DNA from: UBA2336 sp031395485
GTDB taxonomy: Bacteria > Bacteroidota > Bacteroidia > Cytophagales > Cyclobacteriaceae
Length of the DNA: 64,000 bases
Reading direction: 5' to 3'
NCBI GenBank assembly: GCA_031395485.1
Contig: JANNUS010000013.1
Span: forward strand, 42,590-106,589
This document shows positions 1 to 7,867 of this stretch, in pieces. A program made the position numbers and the translations under genes. The notes under the pieces were generated by a model. The model saw only the letters and a program-made list of their open reading frames with translations, did not search any database and was not told the DNA's origin. The number at the start of each line of letters is the position of its first letter. Position 1 is the stretch's first letter.

Positions 1-2202
1 AGCGCCCAGTACTTTCCGCACACCAATCTCTTTAATTCGCTGAAGCGTATTGAAAACAGCCAAGCCAAATAATCCTAGACAAGCAATAAAAATGGCTAGC
101 CCTGAAAATATGGTGAATAGCTGACTTTGCTTCTGCTCTGCCCGGTAGAGTCTTTCGTAGCGATCGGAAAGAAATTGGTAATCGAAAGGACGATTGGGCA
201 TAAATTCTTTCCACACCTTTTCTAAGTGTTGTACGCCTTCCTCAAAATTCTCTCCAGCTATTTTTACCGAAAGGTCATAATAATTATCGCGCTGAGGGAA
301 GAAAACAATGGGAACGATTCGTTGATGCAACGATTCAAAATGAAAATCTTTCACTACGCCAATCAATTTTCCTTTGGTTCCACCATACACAAAATCCTTA
401 TCGACAGCGTTATTCAGATCTAGCCACCCGAACTCACGGGCAGCTGTTTCGTTTACGATAAAGGCAAGGGAGTCATCAGTCTTAATTGATTTATTAAAAT
501 CCCTGCCTGCCACAATCTGAATGCCGTATGTTTTAAAGAACTCAGCATCTGTATACACCATTTTTGTTTCAATTCCAGATCCAATTAAACTGTCACCTTT
601 CATAATTCTGGGCGGCCCAGCGCTGTTGAGAAGGCGATTTGTGGGTATGAGCGTTGATCGTGTTATATTTTTAATTGAAGATGATTTGGTCAATTCATTA
701 TAAAACCCGTCATAACTATTATTCAATTCGCTGTAATGTCGAAGGGTTACAACTTTATCTTTATCGTAGCCAAGATCCTGATCATTTAGAAAATTGAGTT
801 GCTGAAAGGTGATAGCGGTAACAATCATTAGGGCAATTGAAATAGCAAACTGTGCAATCACGAGTCCTTTTCGGAGTGTTCCCTTTCCTTTTACAGACCC
901 ATGTTGGCCTTTGAGCACTAAGGCTGGTTTGTATGACGAAATAATAAAGGCAGGATAAATGCCAGCCAGTAAGCCAATCATTACCGCAAAGGCTAACAGC
1001 CCCAAGCCAATTGGCCAGTGGCTGATAAGGTCTAGCGATAGCTCCTTTTCTGTAAAATTGTTAAGCCACCCAATTACAAGAGATGAAAAAATAATTGATA
1101 CAAGCAAGGCGAAAAATGAAATGAGTACCGATTCGCTGAGGTATTGTGTTACCAATTGATTCTTCAAAGCCCCGGCCACTTTTCGCATGCCTACATCTTT
1201 AGCCCGTTTGGTGGCACGGGCGGTGGATAAGTTGATGAAATTAAAACAAGCAATAAGAATAATAAACACACCAATCGTACTCATCATGTAAACACTATTT
1301 AAGTCACCATTGGCTTCCAACTCATCATCACGCTTTGATTCTAAATGGATGTCAGTAACTTTTTGTACCAGCAATCTGGTTCCACTTGACGCCACAAAAT
1401 TGGCAGGCGCACCATACTCTGCGATAGCGTAAGGTCCGAAATGCCGATTTAAAAAATCGGGTAGTTGTGCTTCAAGTTTTTCTGGTTGGGTGCCTTCTGC
1501 TAATAAAATATAGGTACCAAATGAATTATTTCCCCAATTGGTTTCTAGCCCTTCTCTTCCATATACCGTGCTATCATTGAGTGTACTGAAGGAAACTAGT
1601 AACTCCGGATGCCAATGAGATTGTGTTGGAAAGTCTTTGTAAACACCGGTGACTTCCAGATCGTGTTGATTGTTACCTCGTAGGCGTTTACCCACTACGT
1701 TGGTATCATTAAAATAGCGTTTTGCTGTTTTCTCCGACAGCATCACAGTGAATGGCCTTTCAAGAGCGGTGGACTGATTACCACTGCTGATATCGATATC
1801 AAATATTTGAAATATCTCAGGTTCGGCTAAGAATATGTAGTCTTCGTTGAATACTTTTTTTAGTTCACCATCTTCTTCAATACCGATAACAAATCCAAAA
1901 TTTACTGTGCGAGCCATCACTTCAATTTCGCCAAAATCGGTTTTTAATAGCGGACCAATGGGAGGAGCTACATTTGCAAGTCGCAGATTTGTTGAACCAT
2001 CATTCGAAAGAAAATCACGAGTAATACGGTATGTACGATCAGCCTGGCTGTGATGTTGGTCGTAGCTAAACTCATCTGAGGTGTACAAATAGATCATAAG
2101 TGCGCTTGTCATAGCCAGTGCCAATCCTGCAATATTGATGAATGCTGTGAGCCTGTTGCGGAAAATGGCTCGCAGAGCGATTTTGATATAGTTGTATAAC
2201 AT
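1..2202 (-). CDS. FtsX/MacB-type ABC transporter permease, C-terminus cut by window edge
   Basis: The frame stays open from the ATG at 2202 to base 1 (734 codons) and lacks only the last ~60-80 residues expected from its paralogues. The N-terminus has the family pattern: short amphipathic lead, first membrane helix about residues 18-41, then a DEFSYDQHH-type start of the periplasmic MacB_PCD domain. A first FtsX core lies around residues 310-420 (INLSTARATKRAKDVGMRKV), a second periplasmic domain follows, and the second FtsX core ends at the edge with KEIGVRKVLGA. Such permeases normally pair with a separate ATPase to move or extrude envelope substrates (MacB) or to transmit force across the membrane; the substrate here is unknown. 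It is the most downstream of five minus-strand paralogues, separated from the rest by three unrelated loci. Family call is sure, function is not. Confidence 0.9.
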   Translation of the reverse strand, partial: MLYNYIKIALRAIFRNRLTAFINIAGLALAMTSALMIYLYTSDEFSYDQHHSQADRTYRITRDFLSNDGSTNLRLANVAPPIGPLLKTDFGEIEVMARTVNFGFVIGIEEDGELKKVFNEDYIFLAEPEIFQIFDIDISSGNQSTALERPFTVMLSEKTAKRYFNDTNVVGKRLRGNNQHDLEVTGVYKDFPTQSHWHPELLVSFSTLNDSTVYGREGLETNWGNNSFGTYILLAEGTQPEKLEAQLPDFLNRHFGPYAIAEYGAPANFVASSGTRLLVQKVTDIHLESKRDDELEANGDLNSVYMMSTIGVFIILIACFNFINLSTARATKRAKDVGMRKVAGALKNQLVTQYLSESVLISFFALLVSIIFSSLVIGWLNNFTEKELSLDLISHWPIGLGLLAFAVMIGLLAGIYPAFIISSYKPALVLKGQHGSVKGKGTLRKGLVIAQFAISIALMIVTAITFQQLNFLNDQDLGYDKDKVVTLRHYSELNNSYDGFYNELTKSSSIKNITRSTLIPTNRLLNSAGPPRIMKGDSLIGSGIETKMVYTDAEFFKTYGIQIVAGRDFNKSIKTDDSLAFIVNETAAREFGWLDLNNAVDKDFVYGGTKGKLIGVVKDFHFESLHQRIVPIVFFPQRDNYYDLSVKIAGENFEEGVQHLEKVWKEFMPNRPFDYQFLSDRYERLYRAEQKQSQLFTIFSGLAIFIACLGLFGLAVFNTLQRIKEIGVRKVLGA

Positions 2203-2412
2203 ACTATGCGATTAACTGGTTGGTAAAATTCATACGGGCTGTGAATACAAAGACCGTGCAGGTATTTTAATAGTTTATAGTTGATCGAATAATGCAGTAA
2301 TTAGTGGTTTTAAGTTTACAGCCTTGTTCGATTTTGCGGATTATTGTTCGTAAACGGGCAGATAGGATAAACGACAAATACAAAATATATTCACGGCCTA
2401 GTTATTCCAGAA

Positions 2413-3162
2413 ATGAGCATTTTTAAAAAATTAATCCATACTGTTTTATCTATATCCGGATTTGTTCCCGAGCACATGACATTGACAAGAGCTATTTTTA
2501 TGGTTGGTTCTGTTCTCGTTTCAATCCTTATTTTCCCCAGGTATGCGCACGTAAATTATGCGATAATTTATTTTGCTTGCAGTACCATCGTATATATCGG
2601 ATTCATATTCCTTGTACTTTCTGAACTTGGACTTCGGTTAAAACTCATAGAAAGATTTGGTGAAGCAAATGCGTACCTATACTATGAAGGCTTTCTGGCG
2701 TTTGCTTTCTTTCATAATGGGGCATCGTTGACTTTCATTAGTCAAAGTTCAGTAGGGAGCGGATTTTGGAGCAATGTTCCGCAACCGATAATCATTTTAA
2801 CAGTTGTTGTTCTATTTTTGGTTGGCCTGGTTGTAAAAATATGGTCAGCATATGTAGTGGGTATTCCAATTTACTACTGGAAGGATATGTTTTTGGGAAG
2901 AAAGGTTAGCGACTTTGTAGTGACAGGCCCTTACAAATATTTTAGTAATCCAATGTATGGGATCGGCCAGGTGCAGGTATATGCTATCGCGATCTATTAC
3001 AATTCTATATACGGGTTAATTTTTGGGGCGATTAATCAACTGCTCGTATTTTTATTTTATTTCATTGCCGAGAAACCATTTATTTATCGAACGTATATTC
3101 AGCCGCAAAAAAAATGTAACGTCATTTTGAGTGAAGGTATGAACGAGAAATCCCCTGCTTAG
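2413..3162 (+). CDS. Integral membrane methyltransferase-like protein (PEMT/ICMT fold)
   Basis: 249 residues with about six hydrophobic segments (roughly 27-42, 48-70, 92-110, 125-150, 183-200, 203-220). Near the C-terminus GPYKYFSNPMY (172-182), followed by EKPF (220-223), matches the cofactor-binding signature of phospholipid and isoprenylcysteine methyltransferases (GPYRxxRNPMY followed by an E-containing motif), which use S-adenosylmethionine at the membrane. Substrate cannot be told; phosphatidylethanolamine or a small isoprenoid are family possibilities. It is a lone plus-strand gene between two minus-strand genes. ATG at 2413 is the natural start. The usual Arg of the motif is Lys here, a mild deviation. 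Confidence 0.6.
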   Translation: MSIFKKLIHTVLSISGFVPEHMTLTRAIFMVGSVLVSILIFPRYAHVNYAIIYFACSTIVYIGFIFLVLSELGLRLKLIERFGEANAYLYYEGFLAFAFFHNGASLTFISQSSVGSGFWSNVPQPIIILTVVVLFLVGLVVKIWSAYVVGIPIYYWKDMFLGRKVSDFVVTGPYKYFSNPMYGIGQVQVYAIAIYYNSIYGLIFGAINQLLVFLFYFIAEKPFIYRTYIQPQKKCNVILSEGMNEKSPA

Positions 3163-3241
3163 ATGCACGAACAGGGGACTTCTCGCATTTTCATTTTGGC
3201 TATTTTCTGAACGCTTTGTTGGCTCGAAGTGATGGTACGTT

Positions 3242-4549
3242 TTACTTATCTCTGCCAATCGCAGTTAGTTTATCTACATCGTTATTAACAGCCAGAATCA
3301 ATAAACATGTAGCGGTACAAAACACCGGACTGGTAATGCAATGGTGTCCGTTCCAGCTTCCATCATTGTTTTGAATTTTTAAAATGCGTCCACTCATATT
3401 GTTGTACCAGTTCTTCCATTCATTGTCTTTACCAATAATCATCGATTCACCGGTTTGTAAATAACTTAAAAATTCTTCCCCACCGTTGTTTCCAAAACCT
3501 TCCATTACATCTTCACGTTGAGCTTGCACTTTAGCAGATTGATATACTCCGTATGCAGTTGAATACTTCAAGGCATCGTCTTTATCAAAACCAATTTTTT
3601 CTAAATTCTCTGCTGAAGCGGGGGCATTTTGCGAAAGCTTTCCTTCGCGTCTGGCGCGATCCATCTCCTCCTGTACTTTGCGAGCTTCTTTAGCGCTTGC
3701 GCGTGATGAACTTGATACAGAGTATAGCACAACGCCTGCGCCACGATCAGTCTTCACATCACCAGTCTTCGTATCGTAATTTCCTTTCTGGTAGTCACGT
3801 GCTTTTTCCAGTGCTACTTCGTCTACATCTACTCCTTGTGACTGGGCGGATTCCAACGCATTGTTTGCAAAAGAGGATTGTAACACGCCCGCCCATCCTG
3901 CACCCGACATGCTTCCGTCTTTATCCTGTGCGCGTTGGATTTTACTCACACAGGTATTGAGGTTTTTCTTCACACGCGCCTTGAGGTTTGCATCGTGGTT
4001 TAGATAATCGAGAACATTGGAAAAAAATTGAGAGGTGAGCACCACATCAATGTTTGCGCCTAACTTAGTTTGAATCTGAGTACCGGTTTGATCGGTATTG
4101 TTATAACTGGAGGCGGGAGAATTTTCAGTAGCGTTAAGCAAATAGTTTAGCGCTTTTTTAAGTTGACCTGCGTACTCACCTTTCGTTAAAGTATTGCCAC
4201 TCCGTAGCAATGCCATGGCTACCATGGCGGTAGTGGCGGGATCGGACTCTACAGCATGCGGATCGGTAATATCCTGTCGGCTATGGCTGCCTGCACCCCA
4301 ACCTCCATTTTGGCTTTGTGCACTGGCGATCCATTCAAGTCCGCGATCAACGGAAGTAAAAACAGCGTAAGGTGTTTTGTAGAATGAACTTGAATCAGAT
4401 GATTCCTCGCCCATTACAGTGCGAAATACACATCCTTTGGGGATGGTGCGGGTAGCATTTCGCTTTCCTTCATTAATGGCAGAAGATGCGAATAAAAGTG
4501 TTGCAGCAACAGGAAGTGCAGCGAGCGCAACGATTCTTAGAGTTTTCAT
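3242..4549 (-). CDS. Secreted prenyltransferase/squalene-cyclase-repeat protein
   Basis: 435 residues. An N-terminal signal-like helix (about 4-25) suggests export. Three glycine-rich repeats of the prenyltransferase/squalene-oxidase (QW-like) type are visible: AQSQNGGWG (77-85), AQDKDGSMSGAGW (207-219) and IQNNDGSWNGHHC (392-404); between them are alanine-rich helices, as in an alpha/alpha-toroid. A charged linker (about 280-325) separates the last repeat. Real triterpene cyclases are longer (over 600 residues) and not secreted this way, so an enzymatic role is doubtful; a binding or structural toroid is equally possible. The start codon lies 3 bp from a 53-bp repeat that also occurs beyond the neighbouring toxin-antitoxin pair, so the upstream region of this gene appears to have been duplicated. 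Confidence 0.6.
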   Translation of the reverse strand: MKTLRIVALAALPVAATLLFASSAINEGKRNATRTIPKGCVFRTVMGEESSDSSSFYKTPYAVFTSVDRGLEWIASAQSQNGGWGAGSHSRQDITDPHAVESDPATTAMVAMALLRSGNTLTKGEYAGQLKKALNYLLNATENSPASSYNNTDQTGTQIQTKLGANIDVVLTSQFFSNVLDYLNHDANLKARVKKNLNTCVSKIQRAQDKDGSMSGAGWAGVLQSSFANNALESAQSQGVDVDEVALEKARDYQKGNYDTKTGDVKTDRGAGVVLYSVSSSSRASAKEARKVQEEMDRARREGKLSQNAPASAENLEKIGFDKDDALKYSTAYGVYQSAKVQAQREDVMEGFGNNGGEEFLSYLQTGESMIIGKDNEWKNWYNNMSGRILKIQNNDGSWNGHHCITSPVFCTATCLLILAVNNDVDKLTAIGRDK

Positions 4550-4552
4550 AAG

Positions 4553-4606
4553 CAGTGTTTTTTAGTTTACAATGCTTAGGATGTAGATGGAGTCACGATT
4601 CCATAA
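4553..4606. repeat. Direct repeat copy 1, upstream region of the prenyltransferase-repeat gene
   Basis: 54 bp, matching 5300-5352 at 49 of 54 aligned positions with one 1-bp gap. It contains an 18-bp near-perfect inverted repeat, ATGGAGTC-AC-GATTCCAT (4587-4604), which could be a regulator site. It sits immediately upstream of the start at 4549, so it is probably leader or promoter DNA of that gene. The two copies bracket the toxin-antitoxin pair. Confidence 0.8.
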
Positions 4607-4666
4607 ATATCTCCGAAGAATTTAAGTACAACGATGCAGAAATATTTTGTTAACGTTTCGCGCCAG

Positions 4667-5011
4667 TTAGTCCAAGTCTAAAACTATTTTCAAATTCTCT
4701 CTAACCTTGTCGGCCGTGTCGTTGTCAACTTCTCCTACTTTTTTCACAAATCGTTTGTTATCGATCGTTCTTACTTGGTCAATCATTATGTCACAGTCCT
4801 CTTTGAGTCCAAATGTTGACTTTTTTAAATGCACTCGCAGTATCTCAGAGTCTGGTTTCACATTTGTCGTTATTGGGCAAATGACAGTTGAAGGATGTTC
4901 TTTATTTAATAAGTCTGTTTGAACGATAATTACAAGTCTTATTTTTCCAGTCTCTGTCCCCACTCGTGGGCTCAGGTCAGCAATCCAGATTTCGAATTGT
5001 TTAATCTTCAT
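4667..5011 (-). CDS. MazF/PemK-family toxin (type II TA, endoribonuclease)
   Basis: 114 residues, the normal MazF size. The N-terminal pattern of a leading Trp (FEIWIADLSP), then GTETGKIRLVIIVQ, and the later IDQVRTIDNKRF with a C-terminal helix are those of the PemK/MazF fold, ribosome-dependent or free mRNA interferases. It overlaps the upstream small gene by 11 nt, the usual antitoxin-first arrangement that couples translation. Expected action is cytosolic mRNA cleavage when the antitoxin decays; the cut sequence cannot be inferred. The pair stands between two copies of a 53-bp direct repeat. Confidence 0.88.
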   Translation of the reverse strand: MKIKQFEIWIADLSPRVGTETGKIRLVIIVQTDLLNKEHPSTVICPITTNVKPDSEILRVHLKKSTFGLKEDCDIMIDQVRTIDNKRFVKKVGEVDNDTADKVRENLKIVLDLD

Positions 5012-5231
5012 CGTTCAGTTTTGCAAACTCAGCTAAGACCTCCAATGAGTCCTTAGCAACGATTTTTGACTCCTTACTCAATTGTTTTGAGAGATGTCTC
5101 CGTTTATGAAGTCGGTTATAGAATTCGATAGCCTCGTTTATGTATCTATTCCGGTTCTTTTTAACCCTTGTCACTATTTTCTCCGTCTCTTGGAAAATGT
5201 CGTCCTCGAGTTTTAATGATAGATTTTTCAT
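5001..5231 (-). CDS. Ribbon-helix-helix antitoxin partner of the MazF-type toxin
   Basis: 76 residues from ATG 5231. The start MKNLSLKLEDDIF, followed by a basic helix with NRYINEAIEFY, fits a ribbon-helix-helix DNA-binding N-terminus; the acidic C-terminal tail (EVLAEFAKLNDED) would wrap the toxin. A longer form starting at TTG 5249 is unlikely because that codon is part of the -7 promoter element TACCTTTG; the ATG at 5231 is preceded by a purine-rich GGGA. Autoregulation through the palindromic GTATAT...ATATAC sequence over the promoter is expected for the family. It overlaps the toxin gene by 11 nt. Confidence 0.82.
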   Translation of the reverse strand: MKNLSLKLEDDIFQETEKIVTRVKKNRNRYINEAIEFYNRLHKRRHLSKQLSKESKIVAKDSLEVLAEFAKLNDED

Positions 5232-5246
5232 AGTATTCCCTTTATC

Positions 5247-5277
5247 CAAAGGTATATACTTTTTAGATATACTTCAA
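5247..5277 (-). promoter_or_regulatory. Promoter and probable operator of the toxin-antitoxin pair
   Basis: On the minus strand TTG (5277-5275), a 20-nt spacer and TACCTTTG (5254-5247) match the Bacteroidota TTG / TAnnTTTG promoter. The spacer contains inverted GTATAT and ATATAC half-sites, a plausible autorepression site for the ribbon-helix-helix antitoxin. Its position rules out the TTG start at 5249. Confidence 0.65.
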
Positions 5278-5299
5278 GTTTGTTTAGGAGTGCATCTAA

Positions 5300-5352
5300 C
5301 AGTGTATTTAGTTTACAAAGCTTAGGATGGCGATGGAGTCACGATTCCATAA
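5300..5352. repeat. Direct repeat copy 2, far side of the toxin-antitoxin pair
   Basis: 53 bp matching 4553-4606 at 49 of 54 aligned positions; it carries the same 18-bp inverted repeat (5333-5350). It lies 34 bp past the stop of the permease at 5387-7783. Weak similarity to the first codons of the neighbouring gene (an ATG then ACTC at about 5295-5285 on the minus strand) may continue past the repeat, as if a copy of that gene's 5' end had been left behind. Confidence 0.8.
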
Positions 5353-5386
5353 GCACCTTATGCGCTTTTTAAAACGTTAATATCTT

Positions 5387-7783
5387 TTATTCGCTGCGCA
5401 ATGAATTTACGGGATTGGTTGAAGCGGTACGTATCGATTCAAAGCTTACCGTGAACCAGGCAATGGCAGCAGTAACGATACCTGCAATTATAAAGATTGA
5501 GATATCCATAGTAGTCTTGTATGCAAAGCCTTCAAGCCATTGCTGCATGATATAATAGCTAGCGGGTGTCCCAATCAAAAATGCTATGAGTACAAGTTTC
5601 ATGAAATCTTTTGAAAGCAATCCAACCAAGTGGGGTACAGATGCACCCAATACTTTGCGAATACCAATTTCTTTTACGCGCTGCTCTGCAGTAAAGGCAG
5701 CAAGGGCATACAGGCCTAAGCATGCAATTAGAATGGCGAGTGATGCAAACAATAACACTACGCGGGAAAGAGTCTGTTCTGATTGATAGAGTGCAGCCAG
5801 ATGCTCATCAACAAATGAATACTCAAAGGCAGAAGGAATAATTTTTTTATATACACTCTCCAATTGCTTTATGGTGCTTGTTAAATCATTTGTACTCACT
5901 TTAACCAGTAGGTAGGTTAGTCCTTCAGATGGCGCATTATGAAAACTGAATGGAGTAATTTTTTGATGTAATGAATTGTAATGGAAATCCTCCGTTACCC
6001 CTACAACCTCGGTTGGTGTATCACTAAAACCTTGAATTTGTACACGCTTACCAATTAAATCTTCTGGCGATTGTAGCAGGTAGTCTGCTGTTGCCTTGTT
6101 AATCACTACTTGTATAGTGGTGTCCTTCGGGCCTTTAGTCTCAGGCAGCGTTTTGCCTGCAATCAATTTGATATTGAGTACATCCAAAACATCCGATGTG
6201 GCGCGCATCGTAAGCATCGATGAACCATGGTTATCACTTGCATCGCGTACAATGTTACGCATACTTGTGCCCATACCTGGAAATGACTGACTTCGAGCCA
6301 CTTTTGTAACATCGCTTAAGCTTTCATATGCGGTTTTAACGGAAATCACTTGATCACGATCTTTGGCGCCAGACACCATAATAGCAATCACCTGCTCTGG
6401 CTGGTAGCCGAGTTTTTGATTGCGAATAAAATCCATCTGTTTGTAAAATACTATTGAACAGATGATTAGAATGATGGAAGCCGAAAACTGCATGACCACT
6501 AACCCTTTGCGTAGCGTGGCCTGCCCGCTGGAGTTTGCAGTTTTTTGTAAGGTTGATATTGGCGAGAAGGAAGATAAATACATAGCAGGATAAAACCCTG
6601 AAATAAGTGTGAGTAAAAACCAGATCGCAATAAAAGCCAGTAAAAATGGAAAGGATGTAAAATGTTCCATGGTGATATTTTTACCACTAAGCGAATTGAA
6701 TAGTGGTAGAATTACTGTAAAGACTATAATGCTGGCTATCATGGAAAGGAACACGTACATTGATGCTTCAAAATAAAATTTCCATTTTAGTTGGTAATGT
6801 GTTGCACCCAGAGTTTTGGCAATGCCCACCTCTTTGTTTCTGCGTTGTGACTGGGCAGTAGTCAAATTCATATAGTTAATGGAAGCAATTAGCAGCACAA
6901 TAAGTGCTAATGCAGTTAGTACTTTTACCTGATTCATATCACCATATTCTCTCCGATCAAAGCTTGCATTGAGATCACCGGAGTGCAAGCGAATGTCTGT
7001 AAGCGGTTGTAATGCAATTGTAAACCAACGATCGCTTTTTGGGATATTTTTATCAAGCATTGCTTCAATTTTCTGATCAACAGCTTTTTGTGGGATGCCA
7101 TTATGCAAGAGAAAGAATGTATCGAAGCTGGCATTTCCCCAAGATTGATTTTTCTCAAGCCCAAACCAATTCGATGAAAAAGAAGCAATAAGCTGGCATT
7201 TTAAGAATGAATTGGATGGGAAGTCTTTATAAATACCTGTAACTTCTAACAAAATTGAATTGTCGACTGTAAGGGTTTTCCCAATAGGGTCGGTATCTCC
7301 AAAATATTTCCTGGCAGCTGTTTGACTCAACACCACAGTTCCTGGGCGGTCAATTACTTTAGCAGGATTGCCTTTAAGTAACGGAATCGTAAATACAGTA
7401 AAGATTTCCGGGTCGGCAAAGTAGAGCAGCGGTTCAGAAAACTTTTCTTCCCCGGTTGAAATAAAGCCAAGATCACCAAAGTTGTGATGGAATACGCGCG
7501 TTGCTTTTTCTACTTCCGGAATTTCTTTCATGGAAGTTGGGGCAAGCAGGTTAGGAGCGCCTCCCCATTTTTCAGTTTTGCCATCAAAGTCAGCATTGAT
7601 CACGGCACGATAGATGCGGTCTTTGTTTTCGTGAAAGCGATCGTATGAAAATTCGTCTATTACATACAGACTAATGGCCAGAAACGTAACAAGGCCAATG
7701 GTGAGTCCTGAAATATTAATGATGCTAAACGACTTATTGCGCAGCATATTGCGTAACGATGTTTTAAGGTAGTTGCTTATCAT
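5387..7783 (-). CDS. FtsX/MacB-type ABC transporter permease
   Basis: 798 residues. N-terminal helix about 18-42, then DEFSYDRFHENKDRIYRA opening the first periplasmic MacB_PCD domain. First FtsX core about 285-420 contains NYMNLTTAQSQRRNKEVGI; a second half repeats the plan with KEIGIRKVLGASV around residue 710 and ends NPVNSLRSE. The two-fold internal repeat (helix, periplasmic domain, three helices, twice) makes this the large variant, about twice MacB's own permease core. No ATPase or adaptor is encoded beside it. The gene is 84 bp downstream of the next paralogue's stop, so a common transcript is possible. Confidence 0.9.
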   Translation of the reverse strand: MISNYLKTSLRNMLRNKSFSIINISGLTIGLVTFLAISLYVIDEFSYDRFHENKDRIYRAVINADFDGKTEKWGGAPNLLAPTSMKEIPEVEKATRVFHHNFGDLGFISTGEEKFSEPLLYFADPEIFTVFTIPLLKGNPAKVIDRPGTVVLSQTAARKYFGDTDPIGKTLTVDNSILLEVTGIYKDFPSNSFLKCQLIASFSSNWFGLEKNQSWGNASFDTFFLLHNGIPQKAVDQKIEAMLDKNIPKSDRWFTIALQPLTDIRLHSGDLNASFDRREYGDMNQVKVLTALALIVLLIASINYMNLTTAQSQRRNKEVGIAKTLGATHYQLKWKFYFEASMYVFLSMIASIIVFTVILPLFNSLSGKNITMEHFTSFPFLLAFIAIWFLLTLISGFYPAMYLSSFSPISTLQKTANSSGQATLRKGLVVMQFSASIILIICSIVFYKQMDFIRNQKLGYQPEQVIAIMVSGAKDRDQVISVKTAYESLSDVTKVARSQSFPGMGTSMRNIVRDASDNHGSSMLTMRATSDVLDVLNIKLIAGKTLPETKGPKDTTIQVVINKATADYLLQSPEDLIGKRVQIQGFSDTPTEVVGVTEDFHYNSLHQKITPFSFHNAPSEGLTYLLVKVSTNDLTSTIKQLESVYKKIIPSAFEYSFVDEHLAALYQSEQTLSRVVLLFASLAILIACLGLYALAAFTAEQRVKEIGIRKVLGASVPHLVGLLSKDFMKLVLIAFLIGTPASYYIMQQWLEGFAYKTTMDISIFIIAGIVTAAIAWFTVSFESIRTASTNPVNSLRSE

Positions 7784-7867
7784 AAGTTGTTTGTTTACGT
7801 ATTCAGCATTGTAATATTGGAAGACACTCTAGAGACGCATAAATTTTAATGTCGGTTGCGCCATAGT

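Noticed and set aside
3570..3590. DKDD (residues 322-325) in the prenyltransferase-repeat protein, like the DxDD motif of class II terpene cyclases
   Set aside because: It sits in a charged linker, not in the cyclase core, and lacks the surrounding motif; chance match.
3707..3960. Open frame antisense to the prenyltransferase-repeat gene
   Set aside because: It mirrors the codon pattern of the real gene; no start context, no family pattern.
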